A model generated the notes under the pieces. The model was not told the DNA's origin and searched no databases. It worked only from the letters and a program-made list of their open reading frames with translations. 22,870 bases of DNA from DASPMP01 sp035626995 (GTDB lineage: Bacteria; Gemmatimonadota; Gemmatimonadetes; Gemmatimonadales; Gemmatimonadaceae): positions 1 through 22,870 of the forward strand of contig DASPMP010000095.1 in NCBI GenBank assembly GCA_035626995.1, read 5' to 3'. Position 1 is the first letter of the stretch, and each line of letters begins with the position of its first letter. Shown one piece after another: positions 8,050 through 15,602 of the stretch. A program made the position numbers and the translations under genes.

Positions 8050-9215
8050 TGAAGCGAGTGTCGGAGGGACGTGCGGCGCCCCGCGCGGGTCGGGCGTCAT
8101 CAGGTGTCTCGTCGGCGCGGGGCTCCCGCGCAGCGTGGGCCACGCTATCGCGCGAGCAGCTGCTGGAGCTGTACTACTGGATGCGGCTCACCCGCTCCCT
8201 CGAAGAGCGTCTCGTCGCGCTCTATCGCCAGACGAAAGTCGTCGGAGGGTTATTCCGGTCATTGGGGCAGGAAGCGGACGCGGTTGGCAGCTGCTTCGCG
8301 CTCGAGCGGCGCGACATCATGTCGCCGCTGATCCGGAACTTGGGCGCGATGCTGGTGAAGGGCGCGACGCCGCTCGAGGTCCTGAAGCAATACATGGCAC
8401 GCGGGGACTCACCCACCCGGGGGCGCGAGCTCAACATTCACTTCGGCGACCTTGAACGCGGCTTCATCGGCCAGATCTCGCCCCTCGGCGACATGGTTCC
8501 GGTGATGACCGGAGTGACGATGTCGTTCAAGATGCGCCGCGAGGACCGGGTGGGGCTTGTCTATGTGGGCGATGGCGCAACATCGACGGGCGCCTTTCAC
8601 GAAGGGATCAACTTCGCGGCCGTCCAGCGCTGCCCGCTTGTCGTGATCGTCGAGAACAACTGCTACGCCTATTCGACGCCGACGTCGAAGCAGACCGCCG
8701 CAAAACAGTTCGTCGACAAGGCCATAGGCTATGGCGTCGTCGGGGAACAGGCGGACGGCAACGATGTCCTTGCGGTGTATGACGTGACCAAGCGCGCCGT
8801 CGACCGGGCGCGGAGCGGTGGGGGCGTCACGCTCATCGAGCTCATGACATACCGCCGAAAGGGGCACGCGGAGCACGACAACCAGTCGTATGTCCCCGAC
8901 GGTGAAATTGAGCGGTGGGCGCGCGAGAACGACCCGCTCGACCGCTATATTCGCCGCCTCACCGAGGAATTCAGGTTTGATGCGGCCGACATCACCGCCA
9001 TCGACGAACGCGTGCAGCGTGAAGTCGACGCAGCGACCGATGAGGCCGAGAAATCGCCATTTCCCGAGCCGCTCGACGCGCTCGAGGGCGTCTACGCGGA
9101 TCCGCCGCGTGAAAAGCCGCTCTGGTACCGCGAGGGCGGCGCCGTGGTGAAGGACCACGAGCGCGCCGAGGGATGGGGCACGTACTCCGTCACGCGAAAG
9201 GCGTCCGATGCCTGA
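8049..9215 (+). CDS. 2-oxo acid dehydrogenase E1 component, alpha subunit
   Basis: 388 aa. Thiamine-diphosphate motif Gly174-Asp-Gly176 ... Asn203-Asn204 is present, and SPTRGRELNIHFGD and TYRRKGHAEHDNQSY match the E1 alpha family. Known: with the beta subunit it decarboxylates a 2-oxo acid (pyruvate or a branched-chain 2-oxo acid) and loads the acyl group on E2 lipoate. The ATG at 8049 overlaps the previous stop (TGATG). The N-terminal 30 residues are low-complexity Ala/Arg/Ser and not conserved, so a later start is possible. The frame is open far upstream (7680) but would read through two other genes. Pyruvate versus branched-chain substrate cannot be settled. Confidence 0.93.
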   Translation: MKRVSEGRAAPRAGRASSGVSSARGSRAAWATLSREQLLELYYWMRLTRSLEERLVALYRQTKVVGGLFRSLGQEADAVGSCFALERRDIMSPLIRNLGAMLVKGATPLEVLKQYMARGDSPTRGRELNIHFGDLERGFIGQISPLGDMVPVMTGVTMSFKMRREDRVGLVYVGDGATSTGAFHEGINFAAVQRCPLVVIVENNCYAYSTPTSKQTAAKQFVDKAIGYGVVGEQADGNDVLAVYDVTKRAVDRARSGGGVTLIELMTYRRKGHAEHDNQSYVPDGEIERWARENDPLDRYIRRLTEEFRFDAADITAIDERVQREVDAATDEAEKSPFPEPLDALEGVYADPPREKPLWYREGGAVVKDHERAEGWGTYSVTRKASDA

Positions 9216-10185
9216 GATCACCTATCTCGAGGCCATTCGCGAAGCGCACTTCGAGGAAATGGAGCGCGATCGCAACGTCTTCGTCATGGGCGAGGACATT
9301 GGCGCCTTCGGCGGCGCGTTCAAGGTGACCGAAGGGCTGCTGGCGAGGTTCGGCGAGGATCGCGTGATCGATTCGCCGATCTCCGAGATCGCGCTCGTGG
9401 GCGCCGCGGCTGGTGCGGCGCATATGGGACTGCGCCCGGTGGTCGAGATGCAGTTCATCGACTTCATCGCCAACGCCTATGACATGCTCACCAACTACGT
9501 CGCGACCGCGCGGTACCGGGCATTCCTGCCCTGTCCGATGGTCGTGCGTGGACCGAGCGGCGGATACGTTCGCGGCGGCCCGTTCCATTCGCAGAATCCC
9601 GAAGCAGGCTTCGTCCACACGCCTGGATTGAAAGTCGTTTATCCCGCGACCGCGTCCGATGCAAAAGGGCTCTTCAAGGCCGCGGTGCGCGATGATGATT
9701 GCGTCCTCTTCTTCGAGCACAAGTATCTGTACCGGCGGATCAAGGAAGAGATGCCCGCCGGGGATCATGTCGTCCCCATTGGTAAAGCGCGCACCGCGCG
9801 GGAAGGGAAGGACCTGTCGATCATCACCTATGCGTCGACGGTCTGGAAGTCGCTGGAGGCCGCCGAGCAGCTCGAGAAAGAGGACGGCCTCTCGGTCGAG
9901 GTCATCGACCTCCGGTCGCTGGCGCCCCTCGATGAAGAAGCGATCGTACACACGGTACGCAAAACGAACCGGGCGATGGTGGTGCACGAGGATACACGCA
10001 CGGGAGGGTTCGCGGGCGAGATCATTGCGCGGATCAACGAGCGCTGCTTCGAATGGCTCGACGCGCCCGTGCTGCGGGTCACCGCGCACGACATCCCGCT
10101 TCCGTACGCGCCGCAACTCGAGGATTTCGTGCTGCCGCAGACGGCGGACATCGTCCACGTGGCGCGACGCCTCGCCGCCTACTGA
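9208..10185 (+). CDS. 2-oxo acid dehydrogenase E1 component, beta subunit
   Basis: 325 aa, normal for E1 beta (PdhB/BkdB type). Features: EAHFEEMERDRNVFVMGEDIG near the N-terminus split as usual (FVMGEDIG at 24-31), SPISEIALVGAAAGAA, VVRGPSGGY-RGGPFHSQ, and the C-terminal transketolase domain with VEVIDLRSLAPLDEE. It forms the alpha2-beta2 E1 with the upstream product. The start at 9208 overlaps the alpha gene by 8 nt and has AAAGG 6 nt upstream, so the two are coupled to give equal amounts. Confidence 0.95.
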   Translation: MPEITYLEAIREAHFEEMERDRNVFVMGEDIGAFGGAFKVTEGLLARFGEDRVIDSPISEIALVGAAAGAAHMGLRPVVEMQFIDFIANAYDMLTNYVATARYRAFLPCPMVVRGPSGGYVRGGPFHSQNPEAGFVHTPGLKVVYPATASDAKGLFKAAVRDDDCVLFFEHKYLYRRIKEEMPAGDHVVPIGKARTAREGKDLSIITYASTVWKSLEAAEQLEKEDGLSVEVIDLRSLAPLDEEAIVHTVRKTNRAMVVHEDTRTGGFAGEIIARINERCFEWLDAPVLRVTAHDIPLPYAPQLEDFVLPQTADIVHVARRLAAY

Positions 10186-10186
10186 C

Positions 10187-10465
10187 GTGTCCCCCGAGCC
10201 GCGCTCCGGACCGTGGCCCTATATTGGAGTCGGCTGTCTGACCGCCCCCATCGGGTTCTTTGGAGGCGGGATGATTGCCGTTCTGATCGCAAAAACCGTT
10301 GGCGCCGCCAGGGGATGTACTCCTCCTGAAGGACTGCCGGCATGCAACACATTCGAGTTCCTGTACCCGGGGGCCCTCGTCGGGCTCATCGGGCTGCCAA
10401 TGTTGGCGCTGTACCGCCTCCGCAAGGGTCGCAAGGCGGCGGACAACGTTCAGAGCAACCAGTAA
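10187..10465 (+). CDS. Small two-helix membrane protein, 92 aa
   Basis: Starts with GTG one nucleotide after the E1 beta stop (frame SPEPRSGPWPY). Two hydrophobic segments are visible, about residues 11-36 and 59-80, joined by a loop with two Cys (CTPPEGLPAC), then a basic tail RLRKGRK. So it is a hairpin membrane protein with both termini probably inside. I know no family. The gene sits between E1 beta and E2, where E1-E2 are normally adjacent, and its stop overlaps the E2 Shine-Dalgarno sequence. The frame continues upstream under E1 beta as a shadow; only this 3' part is plausible. Confidence 0.62.
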   Translation: MSPEPRSGPWPYIGVGCLTAPIGFFGGGMIAVLIAKTVGAARGCTPPEGLPACNTFEFLYPGALVGLIGLPMLALYRLRKGRKAADNVQSNQ

Positions 10466-10470
10466 GGAGG
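10464..10470 (+). promoter_or_regulatory. Strong ribosome binding site of E2
   Basis: AAGGAGG, 4 nt before GTG 10475. It decides that the E2 gene starts at this GTG rather than at the ATG at 10496. Confidence 0.75.
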
Positions 10471-10474
10471 ATCG

Positions 10475-11806
10475 GTGGCGCGCATTGATGTGGTCATGCC
10501 GCAGATGGGTGAATCGATCGCGGAAGGGACGCTGTCGCGCTGGTTGAAGAAGGTCGGCGATACCGTGAAGCGCGATGAGCCCATCTTCGAGATTTCCACC
10601 GACAAGGTGGACGCGGAGATTCCGGCATCGTCGAGTGGCGTGCTCGCGGAGATCCTGGTGCAGGAAGGGCAGACCGTTCCGGTCTCCACGGTGGTGGCGC
10701 GGCTGGAGACGGAAGTCGGCGCCGCGATTGCTGCTCCTGTGGCTCCCGTCGCCGAGCCGGCGAAACCTGCAGCGGTTGCAGCGCAGCCATCGGCCGTTGC
10801 GGCGGCGACACCAGCGGGCGCCAGTCGGCCACCGGCGATGCCGGCACCGACGTCGGGCAACGGCAGTTCCTTCGAGGAACGGCTGCGGACGAAGTCATCG
10901 CCGCTGGTGCGCAAGATCGCGGCAGAGCATGGCATCGAGATCTCGGCCATGCAGGGCTCGGGCATCGCGGGACGCGTCACCAAGCGTGACATCCTGCAAT
11001 TCCTCGAGTCCGGCGCGCCTACCCCTGTTGCTGCGCCGCGCCCATCCATGCATGCACCCGCGGGGACGGACGCGCACGGCCCCTCCGTGCAGCCCTGGCC
11101 GGGCGATGTCGTCGAGCCGATGTCGAAGATCCGCCAGCTGACGAGCGACCACATGGTGATGGCGCGCCGTCACGCGGCGCACGTCACCTCGTTCTTCGAG
11201 ATCGACCTCACCCGTGTGGCGCGACTGCGACTGAAGCTGCGGGCGTCGTTCGAGCAGCAGACCGGCCAGAAGCTCACGTACCTGCCGTTCATCATCAAGG
11301 TGGTCGTCGATGCGCTGAAGCAGCATCAGGTGCTCAACGCCGCCCACGACGGCAGTCGAGTCATCTACCGCAAGCAGTACAACGTCGGGATCGCCGTAGC
11401 GCTCGATTGGGGACTGATTGTTCCGGTCATCAAGGGTGCGGACAACCTCTCGGTCTCGGGGCTGACGCGGCAGCTCAACGATCTCGCTGAGCGCGCGCGT
11501 TCGAAGCGCCTTAAGCCTGAGGAAGTGCAGGGCGCCACCTTCACCATCACCAATCCGGGCGTGTTCGGTTCACTCATGGGAACGCCGATCATCCCAGCGG
11601 GGACGTCGGCGATTCTCGGTCTGGGTGCCATCGAGAAGCGCCCGAAGGTGATGACCGGTCCTGATGGCGAAGACGTCATTGCGGTCCGGACGTGCGCGTA
11701 TTTCTCGTTGTCGTTCGACCATCGCATCGTCGACGGGGCGGACGCTGACAAGTTCCTCGCGGCCGTCAAGAAGGGTCTCGAGAGCTATCCGGACGCGGGG
11801 ATCTAA
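10475..11806 (+). CDS. Dihydrolipoamide acyltransferase, E2 of the 2-oxo acid dehydrogenase
   Basis: 443 aa with the standard order: one lipoyl domain (1-80, lipoyl Lys44 in STDKVD), an Ala/Pro-rich flexible linker, a peripheral subunit-binding domain (about 128-176, SSPLVRKIAAEHGIEI), a second linker, and a catalytic domain (about 205-443) ending in SFDHRIVDG with His416 and Asp420. Known: it moves the acyl group from lipoate to CoA and forms the complex core. GTG start with AAGGAGG. No E3 (lipoamide dehydrogenase) is in the window, so it must be shared or encoded elsewhere. Substrate class as for E1. Confidence 0.94.
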   Translation: MARIDVVMPQMGESIAEGTLSRWLKKVGDTVKRDEPIFEISTDKVDAEIPASSSGVLAEILVQEGQTVPVSTVVARLETEVGAAIAAPVAPVAEPAKPAAVAAQPSAVAAATPAGASRPPAMPAPTSGNGSSFEERLRTKSSPLVRKIAAEHGIEISAMQGSGIAGRVTKRDILQFLESGAPTPVAAPRPSMHAPAGTDAHGPSVQPWPGDVVEPMSKIRQLTSDHMVMARRHAAHVTSFFEIDLTRVARLRLKLRASFEQQTGQKLTYLPFIIKVVVDALKQHQVLNAAHDGSRVIYRKQYNVGIAVALDWGLIVPVIKGADNLSVSGLTRQLNDLAERARSKRLKPEEVQGATFTITNPGVFGSLMGTPIIPAGTSAILGLGAIEKRPKVMTGPDGEDVIAVRTCAYFSLSFDHRIVDGADADKFLAAVKKGLESYPDAGI

Positions 11807-11808
11807 GC

Positions 11809-12069
11809 GTGCCGCGCGCGATTTCCTTCCGGCATACGGTTGTGCCCCTCGGGGACAAGAAGGAATTCCGGGAACGCGCCCGCGCCGCGCGCACCTGGTA
11901 TTCCGGCCTGGGATGCCAGTACATCCTGTTCGAGGAGGCGTCGCTCCCCGGCGCGTACGTGGAGTACTTCGAGGCGAACGACCGCGAAACTTTGTTGCGC
12001 GCACACCGCGGCGCGCCTGATCCCGTGCGTGATTCCGCGCGGATGTACGTCGAGGTGGAGCTCCCCTGA
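11809..12069 (+). CDS. Hypothetical protein, 86 aa
   Basis: GTG start 2 nt after the E2 stop, with no Shine-Dalgarno sequence, so translation probably re-initiates. The stop overlaps the next ATG (TGATG). The pattern beta (VVPLG) - helix (KKEFRERARAARTWY) - beta (YILFEE) - beta (YVEYFEA) - helix - beta (MYVEVEL) suggests a small ferredoxin-like or dimeric alpha-beta barrel fold. That is inference from pattern only. Single Cys at about residue 36. I recognise no family. Confidence 0.62.
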   Translation: MPRAISFRHTVVPLGDKKEFRERARAARTWYSGLGCQYILFEEASLPGAYVEYFEANDRETLLRAHRGAPDPVRDSARMYVEVELP

Positions 12070-12335
12070 TGCCGACTCGCCTGCTCAACGCCGCCGGGCG
12101 TACCTGGCGCGTATTTCCCTCTGGTCGCGTGACGCAGTATGACCGCGATGAATTTGCCCTGCTGTTCGTCTCCGAGGCCGACGACAAGCGTCTGGTGCGT
12201 GTGACGCGGTATTCGCCGCAGGGCGCGCGCACGCGCGAACAGTCGCTCGCCGAGATGCAGGATGCCGAACTGGCACGACTGTTCGAGCAATCGCAGCCCA
12301 GTGATACGTCGCCGGAGGCCGGCTACGCGCCGTGA
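12069..12335 (+). CDS. Hypothetical protein, 88 aa
   Basis: No known family. It begins with a beta-rich part (GRTWRVFPSGRVTQYDRDE, then FALLFVSE and RLVRVTRYSPQG), followed by a helical, acidic C-terminal tail with AEMQDAELARLFEQSQPS. Coupled on both sides: its ATG overlaps the preceding TGA and its TGA overlaps the GTG of the next gene. The dense, reciprocal overlaps and the normal codon pattern support a real gene. Location after E2 is the only hint of function. Confidence 0.62.
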   Translation: MPTRLLNAAGRTWRVFPSGRVTQYDRDEFALLFVSEADDKRLVRVTRYSPQGARTREQSLAEMQDAELARLFEQSQPSDTSPEAGYAP

Positions 12336-13213
12336 GCACTCCCGCCACGCGGCCACCTGCCTTCGGGGAGGGCCAGTCGGCGTGCATCGACCTGCACACG
12401 CATTCCACGGCGTCCGACGGATCGCGGACACCGGCTGACCTCGCGCGCGCCGCCAGCGCTGCCGGCCTCACGGCCGTTGCGCTGACGGATCATGATACGC
12501 TCGATGGCCTCCCCGAGGCGCGCGCCGCGGCGGCAGAGACAGGGATTCGGCTCATCGACGGGATCGAGCTGAGCGCGATGGAACACGGCGTCGAAACCCA
12601 CATGCTGGGATTGCATCTGGGCGATACGACTGAGTTGTCGCAACGTCTCATCGCTGTCCGTGAGATGCGCATGACACGCGCGCAACGCATCGTCGAGCGA
12701 CTCAATGCGCTGGGCATTCCCGTCACCTTCGAGGCCGTGTTGAAGGAATCCGCGGGCGGCGCGGTCGGACGGCCGCACGTTGCGCGTGCCATGATCGCCG
12801 GCGGCTGGGCGACAGATTTCCGCGAGGCGTTCGAGAAGTATCTCGGCAACGGGAAGTCTGCCTACATACCAAAGGGCACGCTGGCGCTGCATGACGCGAT
12901 CTCGCTCATCCACCGCGCCGGTGGTATCGCGGTGCTCGCACATCCAGGCGCGGGGTGTACGCGGGAGCGGGTGGTGGCCCTTGTGGAGTTGGGACTCGAC
13001 GGGCTGGAAGTCCTGCATCCGGGACACAGCTGGGATGAGGCCCGTCGCCTGGATGCGCTCGCGTCCGAGCTCGGACTGGTGCGCAGCGGCGGCTCCGACT
13101 GGCATGGCGCCACGGACGGTGCGCGCTCGCTCGGGATGATGCGTGTGCCGGCGCAGTGGCTCAGCGATCACGACGCACGGGTGGCCACCCGGCGTTCGCG
13201 TCGAGTCGCGTAG
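12332..13213 (+). CDS. PHP-domain phosphoesterase, RNase AM (YciV)-like
   Basis: 293 aa. The PHP metal-binding motifs are in order: DLHTHS near residue 20, LTDHDT near 51, the Glu in GIELSA, HMLGL, and C-terminally GGIAVLAHPG and GSDWHG. Known: this branch includes E. coli YciV/RNase AM, which removes 5' nucleotides from RNA and dephosphorylates 3',5'-nucleotide bisphosphates, and related 5'-3' exonucleases. GTG start overlaps the previous stop (GTGA); a GGAGG lies 13 nt upstream, further than usual. Exact substrate is inferred from the subfamily only. Confidence 0.88.
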   Translation: MSTPATRPPAFGEGQSACIDLHTHSTASDGSRTPADLARAASAAGLTAVALTDHDTLDGLPEARAAAAETGIRLIDGIELSAMEHGVETHMLGLHLGDTTELSQRLIAVREMRMTRAQRIVERLNALGIPVTFEAVLKESAGGAVGRPHVARAMIAGGWATDFREAFEKYLGNGKSAYIPKGTLALHDAISLIHRAGGIAVLAHPGAGCTRERVVALVELGLDGLEVLHPGHSWDEARRLDALASELGLVRSGGSDWHGATDGARSLGMMRVPAQWLSDHDARVATRRSRRVA

Positions 13214-13218
13214 GTCTC

Positions 13219-13953
13219 ATGGATCTCCGCGGGCGCGTCGCACTCGTCACGGGAGGCGGCATCCGCGTCGGCCGGGCGCTTGCCATCGCGTTGGGAGAGC
13301 AGGGAGCGACCGTCGCCATTCATTACAGCAGCAGCGAACGGGGCGCGCATGAGACCCGAGAGACGATTCGTGCCGCCGGGGGAACGGCGGACTGCTTTCG
13401 CGCGGACCTTACCGTGGCCGATGCGTCTCCGGCGCTGGTGCGGGAAGTGGTGGCGCGATTCGGTGTGCTCGACATCCTCGTGAATTCTGCCGCGATCATG
13501 GTGCGCACACCGTTCGGCGATGTGGACGCCACCTCGTGGGACCAGATGTTCGCCCTGAACCTCCGCGCGCCGTTCCTGCTGGCACAGGCCGCGGCGCCGC
13601 ATCTCCGGCAGGTGCAGGGCGGCTGCATCATCAATATTTCCGATCTCGCTGCATTCGAGACCTGGCCAGGCTATGTCCCGCACGGCCTGACGAAGGCAGG
13701 TGTGGTGTACCTCACCCGCGCGCTCGCGCGAATTCTTGCGCCTGAGGTCCGGGTCAACGCGATTGCCCCCGGCACCGTGCTGTTGCCGGAAGACTTCGAC
13801 GCGAATGCCGCCGAGCACCTGCAGCAGACGACGCCGTTGCAGCGGCAGGGCAATCCGCAGGACGTTGTGCAGGCAATGCTATACCTCCTCAGCGCCGAGT
13901 ATGTCACCGGCGAGACTATCGTCGTGGATGGGGGACGCCACATCCGCCGCTAG
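13219..13953 (+). CDS. Short-chain dehydrogenase/reductase with atypical catalytic motif
   Basis: 244 aa classical-length SDR. Rossmann motif ALVTGGGIRVGRA near the N-terminus is of the NADPH-using pteridine reductase/FabG kind; VNSAAIM replaces NNAG, and Ser141 is the usual active-site Ser. The catalytic Tyr-x3-Lys is not present: the sequence reads Tyr152-Val-Pro-His155-Gly-Leu-Thr-Lys159, so His stands where Tyr is expected and the nearest Tyr is spaced Tyr-x6-Lys as in enoyl-ACP reductases. The C-terminus VTGETIVVDGG is typical. Substrate unknown. Start ATG 13219 is 5 nt after the PHP gene; the frame is open to 13156 but would overlap that gene by 58 nt. Confidence 0.88.
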   Translation: MDLRGRVALVTGGGIRVGRALAIALGEQGATVAIHYSSSERGAHETRETIRAAGGTADCFRADLTVADASPALVREVVARFGVLDILVNSAAIMVRTPFGDVDATSWDQMFALNLRAPFLLAQAAAPHLRQVQGGCIINISDLAAFETWPGYVPHGLTKAGVVYLTRALARILAPEVRVNAIAPGTVLLPEDFDANAAEHLQQTTPLQRQGNPQDVVQAMLYLLSAEYVTGETIVVDGGRHIRR

Positions 13954-13977
13954 CGGCAGAATTACATTTCAGCGGTC

Positions 13978-14967
13978 ATGGCTCAAACCTTCCAGCACGA
14001 AGTCGTCATCATCGGCGCAGGCCCGGCCGGCATGTGCGCCGGGATGTACGCGGGTCGTGCGATGCTCGATGCCGTGGTGCTCGAGCGGGGCGCCCCCGGC
14101 GGTGAACTCCTCAACACCGAGTTGATCGAGGATTACCCCGGGTTCGAGCGCGTGCTCGGGTATGAGCTTGCGCAGAAATTCAGCGACCATGCCACGAAGT
14201 TCGGCGCGCAGATCAAGACTGGCGTTACGGTCCAGACGCTTCGCAAGCGCGCGGACGGCATGTTCGAGGCAATGACGGAAACGGGCGACACGTACGTCTC
14301 ACCCACCGCCATCATTACGGCGGGCGGAACGCCGGTGAAGCTCGGGGTGCCCGGAGAACTGGAATACGCGGGCAAGGGCGTTTCCTATTGTGCCATCTGC
14401 GACGGCGCCTTTTTCCGGAATCAGGTGATTGCCGTGGTCGGTGGCGGTGACGCGGCGGCGGAGGAGGCCGATTTCCTCACGCGGTATGCCGAGAAAGTGT
14501 ACCTCATCCATCGTCGCGGTGAGTTGCGGGCGTCGAAGATCCTGCAGCAACGCGTCTTCGAAAATCCGAAGATCATTCCCATCTGGCACTCGGTCGTCGA
14601 GCGCGTCGAAGGTGACGCGCAGGGACTGGTCAGGACCCTGCACCTTCAGAATGTGCAGACCGGCGACCGCCAGGAGCTCGCGGCGACCGGCATGTTCGTC
14701 TTCATTGGCTTTCGGCCGAACACCGGGATCATCGAGGGGCACATCGATCACGATGAGATGGGCTACCTCAAGACGGACGTGAACATGCAGACGTCGATCC
14801 CCGGACTGTTCGCTGCCGGTGACCTCCGCGCGCAGCTGACGAGGCAGGTGACGACGGCCGTGGGCGACGCGACGACCGCCGCGATCGCCGCGGAGAAGTA
14901 CCTGAAGGGGCTGGCGGACGGCCAGAAAACGCCGCAGATCGCCGGCGCGGGAGGCTATACGTCGTGA
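13978..14967 (+). CDS. trxB: Thioredoxin reductase
   Basis: 329 aa. FAD motif GAGPAG (13-18), redox-active Cys138-Ala-Ile-Cys141, a second dinucleotide motif VVGGGDAAAEEA (about 153-164) and HRRGELRA for NADPH, then a C-terminal AAGD motif for FAD. Known: it reduces thioredoxin with NADPH in the cytosol. Length is normal, with a C-terminal tail somewhat longer than the E. coli enzyme. The GGGDAAA variant of the usual GGGDSA is conservative. No clear Shine-Dalgarno sequence. A perfect 12-bp palindrome covers the stop of the preceding gene (13946-13957). Its stop overlaps the next GTG. Confidence 0.95.
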   Translation: MAQTFQHEVVIIGAGPAGMCAGMYAGRAMLDAVVLERGAPGGELLNTELIEDYPGFERVLGYELAQKFSDHATKFGAQIKTGVTVQTLRKRADGMFEAMTETGDTYVSPTAIITAGGTPVKLGVPGELEYAGKGVSYCAICDGAFFRNQVIAVVGGGDAAAEEADFLTRYAEKVYLIHRRGELRASKILQQRVFENPKIIPIWHSVVERVEGDAQGLVRTLHLQNVQTGDRQELAATGMFVFIGFRPNTGIIEGHIDHDEMGYLKTDVNMQTSIPGLFAAGDLRAQLTRQVTTAVGDATTAAIAAEKYLKGLADGQKTPQIAGAGGYTS

Positions 14968-15602
14968 AGGTGGAATGGGTCACGGTCGGTCCCTTCCAGG
15001 AGAACAGCTACCTCGTCATCGACGAGCCCTCCGCACGCGCAGTACTCGTGGACCCGGGCGATGAACCCATGCGGATTGTCCGGCTTGTCGAACGCGCAGG
15101 CGTTCATATCGAAGCGATCTGGCTCACGCACGGACACCTCGATCATGTCGGCGCGGTGGCGGAACTGAAACGGCGCTGGAAGGTGCCCGTGCTGCTGCAT
15201 CCCGACGATCTGATGCTGCATCGCCGGGCGTCGCAGCAGGCGGCGTTTTACGGGGTTCCCTTCGAGCAGCCGCCGGATCCTGATGGAACCCTTCAGGAGG
15301 GCCAGCAGCTCACGCTGGGGGAAGCCAGGTTCGTGGTCCGGCATACGCCCGGCCATTCCCCGGGACATGTGGTGTTCGTCGCGGACGACTGCATGATCGG
15401 AGGAGACCTGCTGTTCGCCGGCTCCATCGGCCGGACCGATCTCCCGATGTCGGACCCCGACGCCATGGAACGATCGCTGGCGTTGCTGCACACGCTCGAC
15501 CCAGACCTGGTCGTGTATCCGGGCCATGGCCCTCCAACCAACCTTGCAACCGAGCTGGCGACCAATCCCTTCCTGACCGGGATCGCCGGGAGTTCGATAT
15601 GA
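14964..15602 (+). CDS. MBL-fold metallohydrolase, glyoxalase II-like
   Basis: 212 aa, about the size of single-domain MBL hydrolases. Zinc ligands: His56-Gly-His58-Leu-Asp60-His61, His131 in HTPGHSPGH, Asp148 in GGDLLF, and a late His in YPGHGP. Known: such proteins are usually annotated as hydroxyacylglutathione hydrolase-like; many act on other thioesters or are persulfide dioxygenases. The C-terminal substrate domain of true glyoxalase II is absent, so glutathione thioester activity should not be assumed. GTG start overlaps the trxB stop (GTGA) and the stop overlaps the aspA start (ATGA). Confidence 0.9.
   Translation: MKVEWVTVGPFQENSYLVIDEPSARAVLVDPGDEPMRIVRLVERAGVHIEAIWLTHGHLDHVGAVAELKRRWKVPVLLHPDDLMLHRRASQQAAFYGVPFEQPPDPDGTLQEGQQLTLGEARFVVRHTPGHSPGHVVFVADDCMIGGDLLFAGSIGRTDLPMSDPDAMERSLALLHTLDPDLVVYPGHGPPTNLATELATNPFLTGIAGSSI

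Noticed and set aside
8409..10158. Minus-strand open frames of 270 and 322 codons opposite E1 alpha and E1 beta.
   Set aside because: Shadows; both E1 subunits are intact with TPP motifs on the plus strand.
13946..13957. Perfect 12-bp palindrome GCCGCTAGCGGC over the SDR stop codon.
   Set aside because: No T-run and no nearby promoter; a short GC palindrome is easily due to chance, so it is not called as an operator or terminator.
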